Assembly (NCBI GenBank): GCA_905331475.1
Contig: CAJNYU010003320.1
Location: 186,001-250,000, forward strand
Direction: 5' to 3'
From: Rotaria socialis
Lineage: Eukaryota; Rotifera; Eurotatoria; Philodinida; Philodinidae
Length of the DNA: 64,000 bases
Positions 49,801-60,964 of this stretch are shown piece by piece; positions within the stretch are counted from its first letter, which is position 1; every line of letters starts with the position of its first letter. The notes beneath the pieces are model-generated. The model made no database searches. It was not told the origin of the DNA and worked only from the letters and a program-made list of their open reading frames with translations. Position numbers and translations under genes: made by a program.

Positions 49801-52800
49801 AATCCAATCTTCTTGCAACAGGTCATTTTGCACTTGAATTCGACGAAAATCAATCACCATTTACATTTCTTTTATCATATGCTCAAGAGATAAGTCAATT
49901 AACGAATATAAATAGTTTTATTTCAAATGTAAAATCATTTAATTATCTTTCAACTATTATACCGAAAACGAAATCATTCAGTCAATACCAATGGTATATA
50001 TCACAGGATCAATTAGCTATATCAATTCGTCGAATACCATTTACAAATTTAAAACAATTAATACGTATTTTAAATTTAATAAGACAACAAATCTACTTAA
50101 CTAAATATTTCAATTATTACTTCAATAATGATTATGATCATGATCGTATGGAAGACGATAGTTCTAATGAAATATATCTTGAATTATCATTTTTATCGTC
50201 AACAATATTATCTATAACATGTGCGCAATCATATCGCTTATCAACATTTTTATTACAAATGTCAAATATCAATACATTACCATTATTAATTAATCGGCAG
50301 CAACAAAAAGAAATTTATTTAACGAATGATAAATGTTCTTTATTAAAATTAATTGAAAGCATTCTTAAAGAAGATAATTTAAATAAAAATTCATTTGAAT
50401 CAACTATGGATTTTAAACCAACTAATCAATTACAAGAACTAACAAACAATACAACGAATCCATCTAAAATTAATCGTCGTCTATCGTGTGGTCCACCTGC
50501 TAAACCAACATGGCGACGAGCCACAACACTACGTCGTATGCAACCAGCTTGTTTAACATTGGCATCAATAGAAACTGTTGAAGAGAAAATTGATGATGAA
50601 CCATTAATTGATGATTATGTTAATCAAAACATAACAACTGAACCATTCGATGACGATGACAATGATCCTTTTCCTGAATCACCTGATCAACAAAGTCTAC
50701 ATCATCAACAAATATTACCGAAACCATCATCGAATCCTTATCCATCGTCATTAAGTCGTTGTACATCAGTTTCATCGACACAATCAATTTCAACACCACC
50801 TATATTTGGTTTATCACCATCAACACCGTATCCGGGCGGGAAAAATATTCCAAATGGAAATATATTTTTTCCACTGGGCAAACAAGTATCGGTTCCCGAG
50901 CATAGTCCAGTTACTTCACCAATTATCATGGGAGCATTTGACCCTTTATCATTTTTACCAACAAATACAACATCATCGAATCCTATGTCATCGAATGATC
51001 CAAATAATAAAACTCAAAAAAAGAAACGACGAAGATCAGAACATTCAGCCGACGATTTTATACAGACATTAAATAGTACTTCTAATGGTACGTATTATTC
51101 ATAAAGAAAGGTTCTAGAAATCATCAGTGAAAAAGCATTGAGTATCTTTTTATCGCTTGAAGAAATTCCAATGATTTTTATGACATGATAAAATATTGGA
51201 GAGAATTAAAATTAAAAACTGTTTTTTTTCTGAAAGCAACTGGATCGAAATTTATTTCGAAAGATTGTACTCGCACATTAATATGCCTGTTGATATTTCA
51301 TATTTACGATTGAACTAGATTAAATATAATTTTTAACATGCTAAAAATCATTCACATTTCTATTTCTTCGATATAGATAATCGTTCGCCAATCCTTACAA
51401 CAAAACTAACATCATCTGGAGGTGATCCATCAAATATTAAACGAGGTAAAAAACCAATGGATAAAAATCCACAACAACAACAAATTGCTCGACAAAAATC
51501 AGCATTCAAAGTAACTGACTCGCCAACAACTGGTTTGCTATCTCAACAATCATTAACATCATCAGATGAAACACAAAATGAATTGAAGCCCTTAAAAGTG
51601 GTTATAAAACGTGTTGGCGACAGTGGCAGTAATTCAAATGATGAATCTCAACAACAAGCCATAAAGCAACGGAAAAAACAACAACAACAACAACAACAAC
51701 AACAAAACATGGCAAATGCTACTGGAGCTTTACCAACAACTGTGAGAAAATTGCCAAGTAGTAATTCATCGGGTGGATCATCACCATCGGTTTTAATCAA
51801 AAGTGAAAGTATTGATATGTCCCAATTAAATGTTGATATAAATCCTAATACAATGATGACACTTAATGATGGAATGCAAGTATCACGGTAGGATTTTTAT
51901 TTTTATTTTTCTTAAATAACGTATTTAATATGCATATTAGTGAACGATCACGTCCATCATCATCTCAATTGAATCTATCGACACCTCTTTCATCATCAGT
52001 ATCATCTCAACCACGATCAACTGCACCACAACCACCAATTGTATTGAAAATTCAGCGAAGTAAAGTCTATCCAGGACAAGAATCATCTTCATCGAATCCA
52101 TCATCGTCATTATCAACTGTAGCAGCCACAACAACAACAACGAATAATACTCCATCGTCACTTAAAGAAGCATCTAAACCTCGTGCACGTTCAATACCAT
52201 CTGGAGCAAATACTAATAAGCAAAGTGTCACATCTCCACCACTTCTTGCCGCTAAACTTGCAAGTCCATCGACAGCGACAACAAATAATCCTTTAGCACC
52301 ACCAATATCTGTAAATCCATCGTTTCGTATTCCAAGAAAATCATCATCTCAAGAAGTTACAGCAAAGCCTAAAGTTGAGCCTATTGCTCCGGCTAACAGT
52401 ATGTTACATTATTAAATTGAATAAAGTCTATTTCTTGTACCGTATTCTTTTTTTTTCTAGATGCAAGCCCTGCTGTACCAAAAACTCCACTATTACCAAC
52501 ACCAGGTAAGAATAAAATTTTCCATATAGAAATTTATAAATAAATCATTATCAACTATAGTTGTTCGACCACCTCCACCTCCACCACCATCACAAATTGG
52601 CAGCTGGCAATCACCGCCGACTCAACAACCATCACGTTTCCATCAAAGCCGTCCTCGTTCTGCCTGGTCTCAACAGCAAGCACCACGTGGACGAGCACCT
52701 ATAACACCACCTAATGTATCTGCATTGAATAGTGGCCATACTTCATTGCCAAATTTTGCTCAACAACCACGATCAATACTGAAAAAACCCTCATCAAATG

Positions 52801-53229
52801 AAAATCCAACATCAGATTCAATCTATATGTCATCATCAGACTTACCAGGCTTGAACGAACAACGAGCTGGAGCAAACTTTGCGGCACCTCCACCACCACC
52901 ATCACGTACATCTACATCACCTGGCATGTATGATGATAATGATGATGATTCATCGCCACAGGTATGTTGATATGACAAATTTGAAAAAAGGAGCACAAAT
53001 AAATATGATTATCTTTGTTTCTTTTCGTTTTTTTTTATTTTCTCAGGCACAATTGGTGATTGATACAAGTAGCAATACGACAAATAATGTTCTTTTACCA
53101 TATACGATCGTACCTGGTTCAACTTCAGGAGCAATGGATAGTTTCGATCAACAACATGAGAATAATACTATGATGAATTCATCTCAACAGCAACATATTG
53201 CTGACGATTCACTATCTAATATAGACTGA
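46841..53229 (+). CDS. MED1: Mediator complex subunit 1, 7 exons
   Basis: Mediator subunit bridging activators and RNA polymerase II. Exons: 46841-47498, 49666-51087, 51377-51887, 51941-52398, 52461-52505, 52561-52961, 53047-53229; 1225 aa. The conserved N-terminal MED1 domain is recognised from LNEKQYKLFREHLNGYANLF followed by LQQDLERLAK (human LREKNFEEFSKHLKGLVNLY...LEQDLSKMA), and in exon 2 by LIRILNLIRQQIYL, RRATTLRRMQPACLTLASIETVEE and the nuclear KTQKKKRRRSEHSADDFIQTL (human KTKKKKSS...TEDDFQREL). The rest is Ser/Pro/Gln-rich and disordered, with an eleven-residue Gln run in exon 3 and proline runs in exon 6. I find no LXXLL nuclear-receptor box in the predicted protein, unlike the vertebrate protein, which has two. 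A polyadenylation signal AATAAA lies at 53318-53323. Intron 1 (2167 bp) holds an inverted-repeat element. Confidence 0.88.
47718..48685. mobile_element. 968 bp element with about 305 bp inverted arms, in MED1 intron 1
   Basis: The left arm 47718-48022 and right arm 48382-48685 are reverse complements with only scattered differences (over 90 percent by eye). The arms begin GACAGGGGCGTATAAGATA and end with its inverse TATCTTATACGCCCTTGTC. The 359 bp loop has no coding frame. I see no unambiguous target duplication. It resembles a foldback-type non-autonomous transposon; the GGGGCGTA start recalls hAT ends but is not enough for assignment. Transcribed with MED1, it would fold into a long RNA hairpin. 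Confidence 0.88.
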
Positions 53230-55037
53230 TGTTCTTCATATCTCTTTGTTTTTATTTTGTATTCATTTTGACATTTATCTCAAATCTATCTATGTCTATG
53301 TATATATAGAGTGATAAAATAAATCGTCTATTCATTAATATCAATAGGTTTTTATAAAAATAATACGTCTAATGAAATAAAACACAATAAATAAAAAAAC
53401 ATCAGCGTTTTTTCTTGTTTCAAAGGCTTATCAATTTTTTTATTCCCTGAAAATCTCATGAGAATACTGATTACAATTGCAATTCTAATGGATGTTCTTA
53501 GTTGAATAAAATATGATCATGGGACCTGTAGATACGCATTGATCACAACATCAAGGTCATGCTTATGAGGGACCAAGAGCATGGGTTAGTAAAAAACAAT
53601 GATTCGGCGTACGGATATGTTATTTTATCGGTGCAATGTTTATTTTTCGTTTTTCTTTTTTCGTACTTGACAGTAATCATGGGGTACACCATAATAACTC
53701 TTAACTTTATGTGACAGTAATCAGTGGTTATTTGCAAGAATGCAATCTCAACGAATTTGCTAATCATGTTCGAATTTCATAAGAGATGAGAAAAAAAGGA
53801 AGAGTAATAGGAAATCAGCATAATAATCATGCCCAACATAAATCCGCTCACAATGACCTTGCCAATCGATCAAAAATACTGATTGAATCAATTCTCTTCA
53901 ATATTGCACTGTTGGATTCAACAGACAAGAAAAAATTCTTTAATTTATACATCGTTATGGAATTCTTAATAGAATTTCTCTTTATCTATATATCCTTGAT
54001 TTCAATCGATGTGATCAGCTCATGTATGAATTTTCATTTTCATAACATTTCAATCAAGACAAACAAAAAAGTATTGTTTATTCATTCATAGTAATGGTTG
54101 TGATCAAACTAAAAAATAACACTATTTTCATCATCCTTTTGGCATTGATTCCAAGCTGGTAGCTATTAATACATTATGTGTCTTATCATTTACAGACAAG
54201 CCTGCCGTTTGTTTCATGCAGCTTACAGAACAGTTAATAACTTTAGTAACAGATAACAAACCGATGTTCGCCAATGCTAGATAGTTGTTTCTGTTCAGTT
54301 TCTTTTGTCCCGATTCAATGAGACAACCGTTTTTATTCCTAAGCATTCTTTCTTACTTGTTACATACAAAATGAAAATTGTATTTGGAATTTGGAATTTT
54401 TTGTATCTTCTAAATCGAACTATTTTTCAAGATAAAAGAACTAGACTTCGTACTCCCTAACCAATGATGTTCTGATACGTTTAGGCAGCTGTTGATAAGA
54501 TAATAGCTGATTTCTTTCCGAAAAATATGATGCGCCGTAACTTATGTATATGTCAAAATATGTTTGATCCTCAAACGACAATCGTTATTATCATGCGAAG
54601 CTAGAAACCAATGCATCACGACTACATCGACGTATAACTGATGAGAAGAAAAAGTTCGGAATAACAACTACTTTTTTTGCGTTCTGTGTTTGTGCGTGCG
54701 TTGATACCTCCTCAAGTATTCTTACCAAATTAATACTAGCTACACATTTGAGATGACAAATGTAGACAACAGGGAAAAAGAGACTCGAAGAACGACAAGA
54801 CAAGAAGCATTATTCATACAGAAAACTTTCTTCTATAACGTTAATTATACAATCTTTTTTCAGTTGTAAATTTTTTTCCTTAAACCAATGTGATACTCAT
54901 ACAAGAGAATAATGTGTGACAATACATTTATACACTTGCATTCTCTATTTTGTTATGTAGATAACTTTATCCTAAATACAATAATATATATATATATATA
55001 TATATATGCTCAATTCAATGCTTAATCAAACAGCATA
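53230..55037. other. Intergenic between MED1 and MCU
   Basis: MED1 3' flank followed by AT-rich sequence. Frames up to 101 codons (53786-54091, +) lack any recognisable domain and show no good splice link to MCU. A (TA)n run ends about 30 bp before the MCU start. Confidence 0.4.
54984..55007. repeat. (TA)12 microsatellite upstream of MCU
   Basis: Uninterrupted TA dinucleotides ending 30 bp before the MCU ATG, within the expected promoter/leader region. Confidence 0.9.
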
Positions 55038-56447
55038 ATGTATTTTTCTTCATTGCTCTGCTCAATCGTTAGAAGTGTTTCGAAGAGAACAACTCGAACA
55101 TTTTCAGTCATAGCTAAATCGCCAAGCACTATAGGTAAATAGTTAATGTAAATTAAATTAAATTCATACATAAATTTTTCGTAAAACACAAATACATATT
55201 TTTCATGAATATAATTCATTTTAGAACAATCGTTAACCTATACAGATACTGTTCTTGTCTTATCATTAATGTTACCATCACGTCAAGAAATATGTCGTTT
55301 TCATCTTAATTTACAAACAGCAACAGTTGGCCAAGTGATTGATGAAATAAAATCTGAAGATGCTGGCGTTGAACATGTTCAAATCTATGATCAAAATGGT
55401 GTTTCATTAGCTAAATCATATCCCGTAAATTCGTTGATGACTTATCCTTTTACTATCGAATTAAATAAACAAAGAACATTTCTTTTTGATCCAATTAAAA
55501 AAGTAGAACTTAAAGAAACTATTGTTCGACAACATAAAGGCGATGGTCCATCAACTGAAGATACTGTTGCTGCACTTTATCATGCATTAAATGTGATGAA
55601 AATTTATCATCATAAATATCTTGAATTACAAAAGGAAGCTAATGATTTGTCAGTACAACTTGAACCACTTGAGAAAGTAAGCAACACATGGGTTTTTATT
55701 TTTCTTTGAAAAATGAAATGATTACAAGATGTATCATTGTTGTTTTTTTCCGTCTAATCAAGATTGATTATCATATATACTAACAACCAAAACAGAAATA
55801 TTTATGCATGCAATGCAACTGCTAATCTAGGAGATTTTCCTATAATTGTGTATGAAATTTATTATTCGGAAGAAATATAATAATTATTTTTATTGAAATG
55901 AGATTCTTGGCTTTCTTATGAAAAAAAGAAAAGAAAGTCTCATTGAAATATTTTCCAATCTATCTTGTTTTTCTTTTCTTTATTCTAATAGGTAAAAGAC
56001 AAATTAGCTGATATATGCCAACGTTATACATCTCGTTGTATATGGTATGGATTAGGTGCAATGTCATTTCAAGTTGGGATATTAGCTGAACTTACATGGG
56101 ATGTTTATTCATGGGATATTGTTGAACCTATTTCATATTTTATTGCGTTTGGTACTGCAATCTCCATCTATTCATTTCATTTAATGACTCGTTTCGATTT
56201 CGAATTTATGACGATGACCGATCGATTATTTCTTCGTAGATTTTACAGTGAAGCTCATCGTCATTCTTTTGATGTTTCTCTTTATAATCAATTAAAAGAC
56301 CGTCTTTTTGGTGTCAATACTGATATAGCACGGTTGCGAGCTCCTCTCTCTTTATCATTACCAGCTCCACCAAATCCTGTAAAATGTAAAATTAGTGGTG
56401 AAGAATTGAATTTATTGGATGTCTGTCGTACAAGAAGAGTAAATTAG
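55038..56447 (+). CDS. MCU: Mitochondrial calcium uniporter pore subunit, 3 exons
   Basis: Inner-membrane Ca2+ channel subunit. Exons: 55038-55134, 55227-55676, 55992-56447, phases 1 and 0, 334 aa. Exon 1 encodes a clear matrix-targeting presequence: no acidic residues, many Arg/Lys/Ser/Thr (SIVRSVSKRTTRTFSV). The matrix N-terminal domain follows with LMLPSRQEICRFHL (human VRLPSRRERCQFTL), then the coiled-coil helix ending EPLEK. TM1 is about 200-219, the selectivity loop WDIVEP is at 224-229 and TM2 about 229-249, with RLRAPLSLSLP near the C-terminus (human RLRDPLQVHLP). The filter keeps W, D, E and P of WDXXEP, although the usual DIME reads DIVE. Positions matching human R252 and E257 are Glu and Val; the paralogue MCUb differs from MCU at these same two sites (R252W, E257V). 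It converges on DHCR7. Function confident; conductance uncertain. Confidence 0.92.
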
Positions 56448-56630
56448 CAAAGAAATAGCTTTAACCTGTGCTAGAATCATAAAAGAAAATCAAAATTTAT
56501 TCACGTATAAAAACAAAATCAAAAGGAATAGTGTTCATTTTGTTTTCTTGGAAAATTCATATGATTGCAATCATTTTTATTATTTTCTTATGCAATCGTA
56601 TACATTAATATATACATATATATATATATA

Positions 56631-57527
56631 CAGTGAAGTGAAAAAAAATTGCCGTTGCACCTACGCATTCTCTCGAATCATATATGTGAAGCGCATGAAC
56701 GGATTCTTCTGAAACTTTCATCAGTAATTAAGGATGTGCTATAGATTTTGATCAGAGCGGGACTCCTCAAAAAGTGTCGTACAGTAGAGCGAGAGACATC
56801 ATGATTCGAGTATCTACCGCTTTTCTAGAATATCAAACAGTCATATTACACTACCACGACTAGGGCAATCGTATCGCTACGAAAATCGTCTTCTTAAAGA
56901 TACTCTACATCCATAGTATCTAACGAAATACAAATGAGGACCAACGACACGCACTGTAAAAACAAACGGAGGATCACGGTGTGTAGAATTGCCAGAAAAA
57001 ATGGTGATCGAACTAAATTTTCTAACTATCTCGACAATGACTTATCTAATCGACTTGAAATTTTCACAGTAGACAAACATCGGCTAGTAGATAAAATTTT
57101 GCCCCATGTGAACAAATTCTGAAAATTCATCTTCAGCGTCAAATAGAGGTCAAAATTTGAGAAGGTTGCGTTGCATTTCTTTCCCGCTTTAAAAATCGAA
57201 AAGATATCGTATCGAGCTGAAACTCCGGCTACTGGATCTTGGCCCAAAAGGAAGTTCACAGCTTCTTCCACTCTTCTCCAAACACACATTTTAGGCTAGC
57301 ACATAATCCATGTACATAGGCAAAGCGATCTTAAGCTATTTGAGTGTATCGATGAAGCTAGTGTTTAGTGCTGTTTTTGGCTGAAGGAAAGAAAAGCTAA
57401 CTATCGATTATTATATTTGTGTACTCTTGTGTATGTATAATCTATTTATAAAAAGAAACTTTTAATATTCATCATGTTCAGTTGAGTAACTTTATCAAAT
57501 ACTAATGACAATTATTTTTGCACACCA

Positions 57528-57530
<3 letters not shown>
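56631..57530. mobile_element. Tc1/mariner-type relic, 900 bp
   Basis: Begins CAGTGAAGTGAAAAAAAATT and on the opposite strand CAGTGGTGTGCAAAAATAATT, about 20-26 base imperfect inverted termini. It is flanked on both sides by TA inside TATATA runs. CAGTG termini with TA insertion are typical Tc1/mariner features. The interior has no long frame; a 62-codon stretch at 56934-57122 with an Arg/Lys-rich start might be a degenerate DNA-binding remnant, but I cannot support that. Confidence 0.75.

Positions 57531-57561
<31 letters not shown>
57531..57561. repeat. (TA)n microsatellite
   Basis: About 15 TA units immediately right of the Tc1/mariner-type relic; a shorter interrupted TA run lies on its left. 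The element evidently inserted into a TA-rich tract. Confidence 0.85.
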
Positions 57562-57563
<2 letters not shown>

Positions 57564-57650
57564 TGCTTTTGACTTTTTGTTTATAACCTTTACAATAAAA
57601 TAGGAAACAAAAAAAGAAATAGATCATTTGTTATTGTAATTATTAATAAT

Positions 57651-59124
57651 TTAATAAATCCCTGGCCATACTTTCCATGGGACTAATTCACAATATTTCT
57701 TCCATGCTTGACCATATTTCAATCTACATTTTTGATCATCTCGATGAGCACGATGTATTAATAAAATAAATAACATGATTATATAACCATATGGTAAAAT
57801 ATATTTAAATCCACACGGACATGTCCAAAGAAAAGCTAATGTTAGTTCAGGTATATAATGAAAATGTCTTGATATAGACCAATAACCGGATGTAAGTAAA
57901 ATACTTTCAGATTCATTCCCATTTAATAAAATATATTTTGCGCGTATTATTTCAGCTGGCTTACCCCATACTAAACATTTTCCATGTGTTGATCTAACCT
58001 CAATTTTTTGTCGATCACAATCATAATTAATATATATTGCAAGAAACCCTAGTAGAAGTATAATTGCTGTTAATACAGGTCCAAGTTGAGTTGGATGTTG
58101 AACAAGAAAATAAGATGGAAGTGTATAAATACCAGATACCCATACCAGACAACCCCAACATAGATAGAATCCGGCACGATCAACAATAATATCAATTGTT
58201 TTCATATAACCTATGTATATTAATGAAATTATTTTCTTTGTAGAAAAAATAATAATTAGATTTACCTGATTCCCACCAAAAAAATTTTGTTAAATAAACA
58301 AGTGTTAAAAGACATGTAACTAAAGCACTATCTGTATAACCATAAAGTTCAAATGTTTTCATACAAAAAATAACTGATAAGAGTGCCCACGCTAACATTC
58401 CGTATCGACAATTTGTTATAAGTTTAATATCAACATTAAATATTCTTGGATAAAGTTCGACTCCACGATAAAAATCCATTAACCAATTTGATGATGATCG
58501 ATAATCATTGGTTGATGGCATATATTTGCCTTTAATCATAACTAAAAAGCATAGGAAGAAAGCAAATGTGTTGACTGTTGACAAAAAATCTTTCCAATGA
58601 TCATAAATATATGTTGGAGAAAGATTATTTAACTTTAATAACAATGTTAATAAAGCAAATATGATTAGTGAAACAATATAATAAATAAAGCCATTATTTC
58701 GATAGACTGGTACATGTCCTGTGTCGGTTATTGGTCCACTGTATTCTTTACCAGGTAATAATGCCGTCATTATAATAGAATATACGAAAACGCTTAATAA
58801 AATTAACGCTGACGGCCAATGCCATTCAAAATAAAAAAAATCTTCTAAGAAATCTTTGAATGTTATTGTTTGATCGAATGAAACACGTTGAAGATATTCA
58901 ATAATCGATCCATGACAATGATCACTGATGAAAACAATTGATCGAACAAGAAGTGGACATGTCAAACATAATAGTAATGGCAATATTGATTCTGATATAA
59001 CTCGATTATGACCTTGTCGTGTATGAACTGATATTTGATGTGTAGAATCATTATCTAATGGTTCTCTATCAACTTTTCTTGGTAGAGATCTATTTCGAAG
59101 TTTTTCATCAATGCCATCAGACAT
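57651..59124 (-). CDS. DHCR7: 7-dehydrocholesterol reductase, 2 exons
   Basis: ER multi-pass NADPH-dependent sterol delta-7 reductase of the ERG4/ERG24 family. Exons: 59124-58266 and 58210-57651, phase 1, 472 aa (human 475). The family signature appears as MDFYRGVELYPRI (human YNYMMGIEFNPRI; here Tyr replaces the usual Asn). Then come FFWWESG|YMKTIDIIVDRAGFYLCWG, KCLVWGKPAEII, SGYWSISRHFHYIPEL and the C-terminal HRAHRDDQKC...YGQAWKKYC...VPWKVWPGIY, all collinear with human DHCR7. About eight hydrophobic segments are visible. DHCR14/LBR-type relatives differ in the C-terminal block, so DHCR7 is preferred. The leader is 14 bases, preceded by TTTCATTTATCTAG. The 55 bp intron is typical of the window. 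Confidence 0.93.
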
Positions 59125-59138
59125 GGTTGGTGTTTTAA
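59125..59138 (-). promoter_or_regulatory. Acceptor-like site and 14-base leader of DHCR7
   Basis: On the minus strand TTTCATTTATCTAG ends at 59139 and is followed by TTAAAACACCAACC and the ATG. The spacing is the same as at the PIX start. Candidate SL trans-splice acceptor. Confidence 0.4.
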
Positions 59139-60964
59139 CTAGATAAATGAAAAGTGAAATGTGAAAACAAAATGCTTAAAATACTCTTTTGTCCTCAAGA
59201 TCACCTTGAAAAAAATTAACTTTAACAACTCGTAGATAAGATATTGCCAACATTTTTTAAACTTATTTCCAGTACGAGAAAAATGAGTAGAGAGTGATAA
59301 TGAGATCAATGGAACTAGTCTTGATTTTTATTTGTTGGCTTCAGTTCTACACAAAAATATGCAGAATTCGATGTCTAGCTCATTAATGAATACACTAAAG
59401 GAAGGAAATAATTTCTGACTTTGATAAACATTTCATTAAATACTGCATTAGGTTAATTTCATAGTTTTATAATATTTAGTGAAAGAGAAAGAAAAGATAA
59501 GCAGAGTCTTTTTCTCTATATCTAGCGATAAGCGTTTTATTTAAATAGAGAAAAAATAACTATTCCAAATACTTATGTAATGATGATAATGAGAATTAAG
59601 TCATTTGAACGTCTCTATCAATATGTATAACAAGAAAAATTCTGCATTATACTTTCTATAAATATATATTGTAACACTGTGTTCATAATGCACATACTTT
59701 CATTGAGAACGTAGTGATTAGAGATGAACTGTCATCGAGCTTCTGGGTCTTAGTTAGTTTTGATGTGCATGTGAAAAATGCTGATCTCGATGGCAAGTAT
59801 TTTCTGTAAAGATGGCTATTGTTGTGAATTAAATTTATGTCTTTGAAACGAATGGTTCATGGTGTAATTTTTCTTCGTACTTATACTTACATCAAAAGAA
59901 GACGAGGCTTATACCAAGATCGAGCATGTTTTAGATATGATACGACTATGTCTGAGACCGAGATCAAAGAGTTTCAATCGAAATGCATCACTAAATATGA
60001 TGGATGAAAGAATCTCACCATAAAAGAACATGATTTAAGCAGTGAAAAATATACAGAAGATGCTACTTCAAAAATAGTGGAGATTACTCCACAATAGTCA
60101 ATTATCTCTTGTATATAAAAGTATCGTTTTGACAATATTTCAAACATCATCAAGAAACAATTTTTAACCTAAAAACTACTTCGCACCTGCTTAAATCGAG
60201 GAAAAACAAATGACAGATGAATAACCTAAATTTATTCTATAAAGCTATCCTAGCAGAGAATTGTGTACAGTCATTCTGTAGTTTTCTTTTTAAATAACAG
60301 GTCCTTCAAATATTAATATGATTAATAGATACTTACATATTGAATCGCTTTGATTGCTATTTTTATTACCTTTTTCTGTTCGAAAAATTGTGACAATAGC
60401 AAAAAACACAAAATAGAAACGAATTAGAATATTAAAGGTCTAGTTCTCTTTCTCTATCTGGCCTAGTAGATCAACAAGACAAGGGTAGGCATTCTTTTTC
60501 TCTGGCATTTTCTCTTTTTTTTTTCGTTTCTTTATTTGTTACATATGTTACACCAATGTGCATTTGCCTTTTTTGGTTTCTCTTGAAATTTTTTCCGCTA
60601 TCATCTACGAATAGATTATGTAAAATCTTCTTATTTCCTTTGTTTTATAAATAAATACGTTACAAAGATAAAAAAAAATGAAATGAAAAATGACAAAGCT
60701 TATTAACCCTCATAAAAAGCCGTATTCGGTAGATAAAAACAAATATATACAAATATAGAAATAAAAAGTAGCTCTTTATTTGTTCACAAAATATGGAATG
60801 AAAGTATTGTTGATATAAAAAAAGACAAAGAAATGGGAAAGAGATTCGACAAGGCGAATAAAAAATATTTCTACACACAAATTCATGTGAAGGATTCACT
60901 GTAGATAGATGAAAAGATAAAAGAAAGAAAATATTTGATGTACAAATAGTAACTTTGTTTTAAG
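59139..60964. other. Intergenic between DHCR7 and the RGL-like gene
   Basis: DHCR7 upstream region and RGL 3' flank. AT-rich and without recognisable coding potential; the minus-strand frame 60660-60899 is low-complexity Phe/Leu/Tyr sequence. Confidence 0.4.

Noticed and set aside
51937..52161. Met/Leu/Val-rich antisense frame opposite MED1
   Set aside because: It is a shadow of the CAT/CAA-rich MED1 exon; similar antisense frames occur at 46860, 50738 and 52711.
56934..57122. Possible intact transposase fragment in the Tc1/mariner-type relic
   Set aside because: Only 62 codons, no DDE or helix-turn-helix pattern I can defend, and the frame is closed on both sides.
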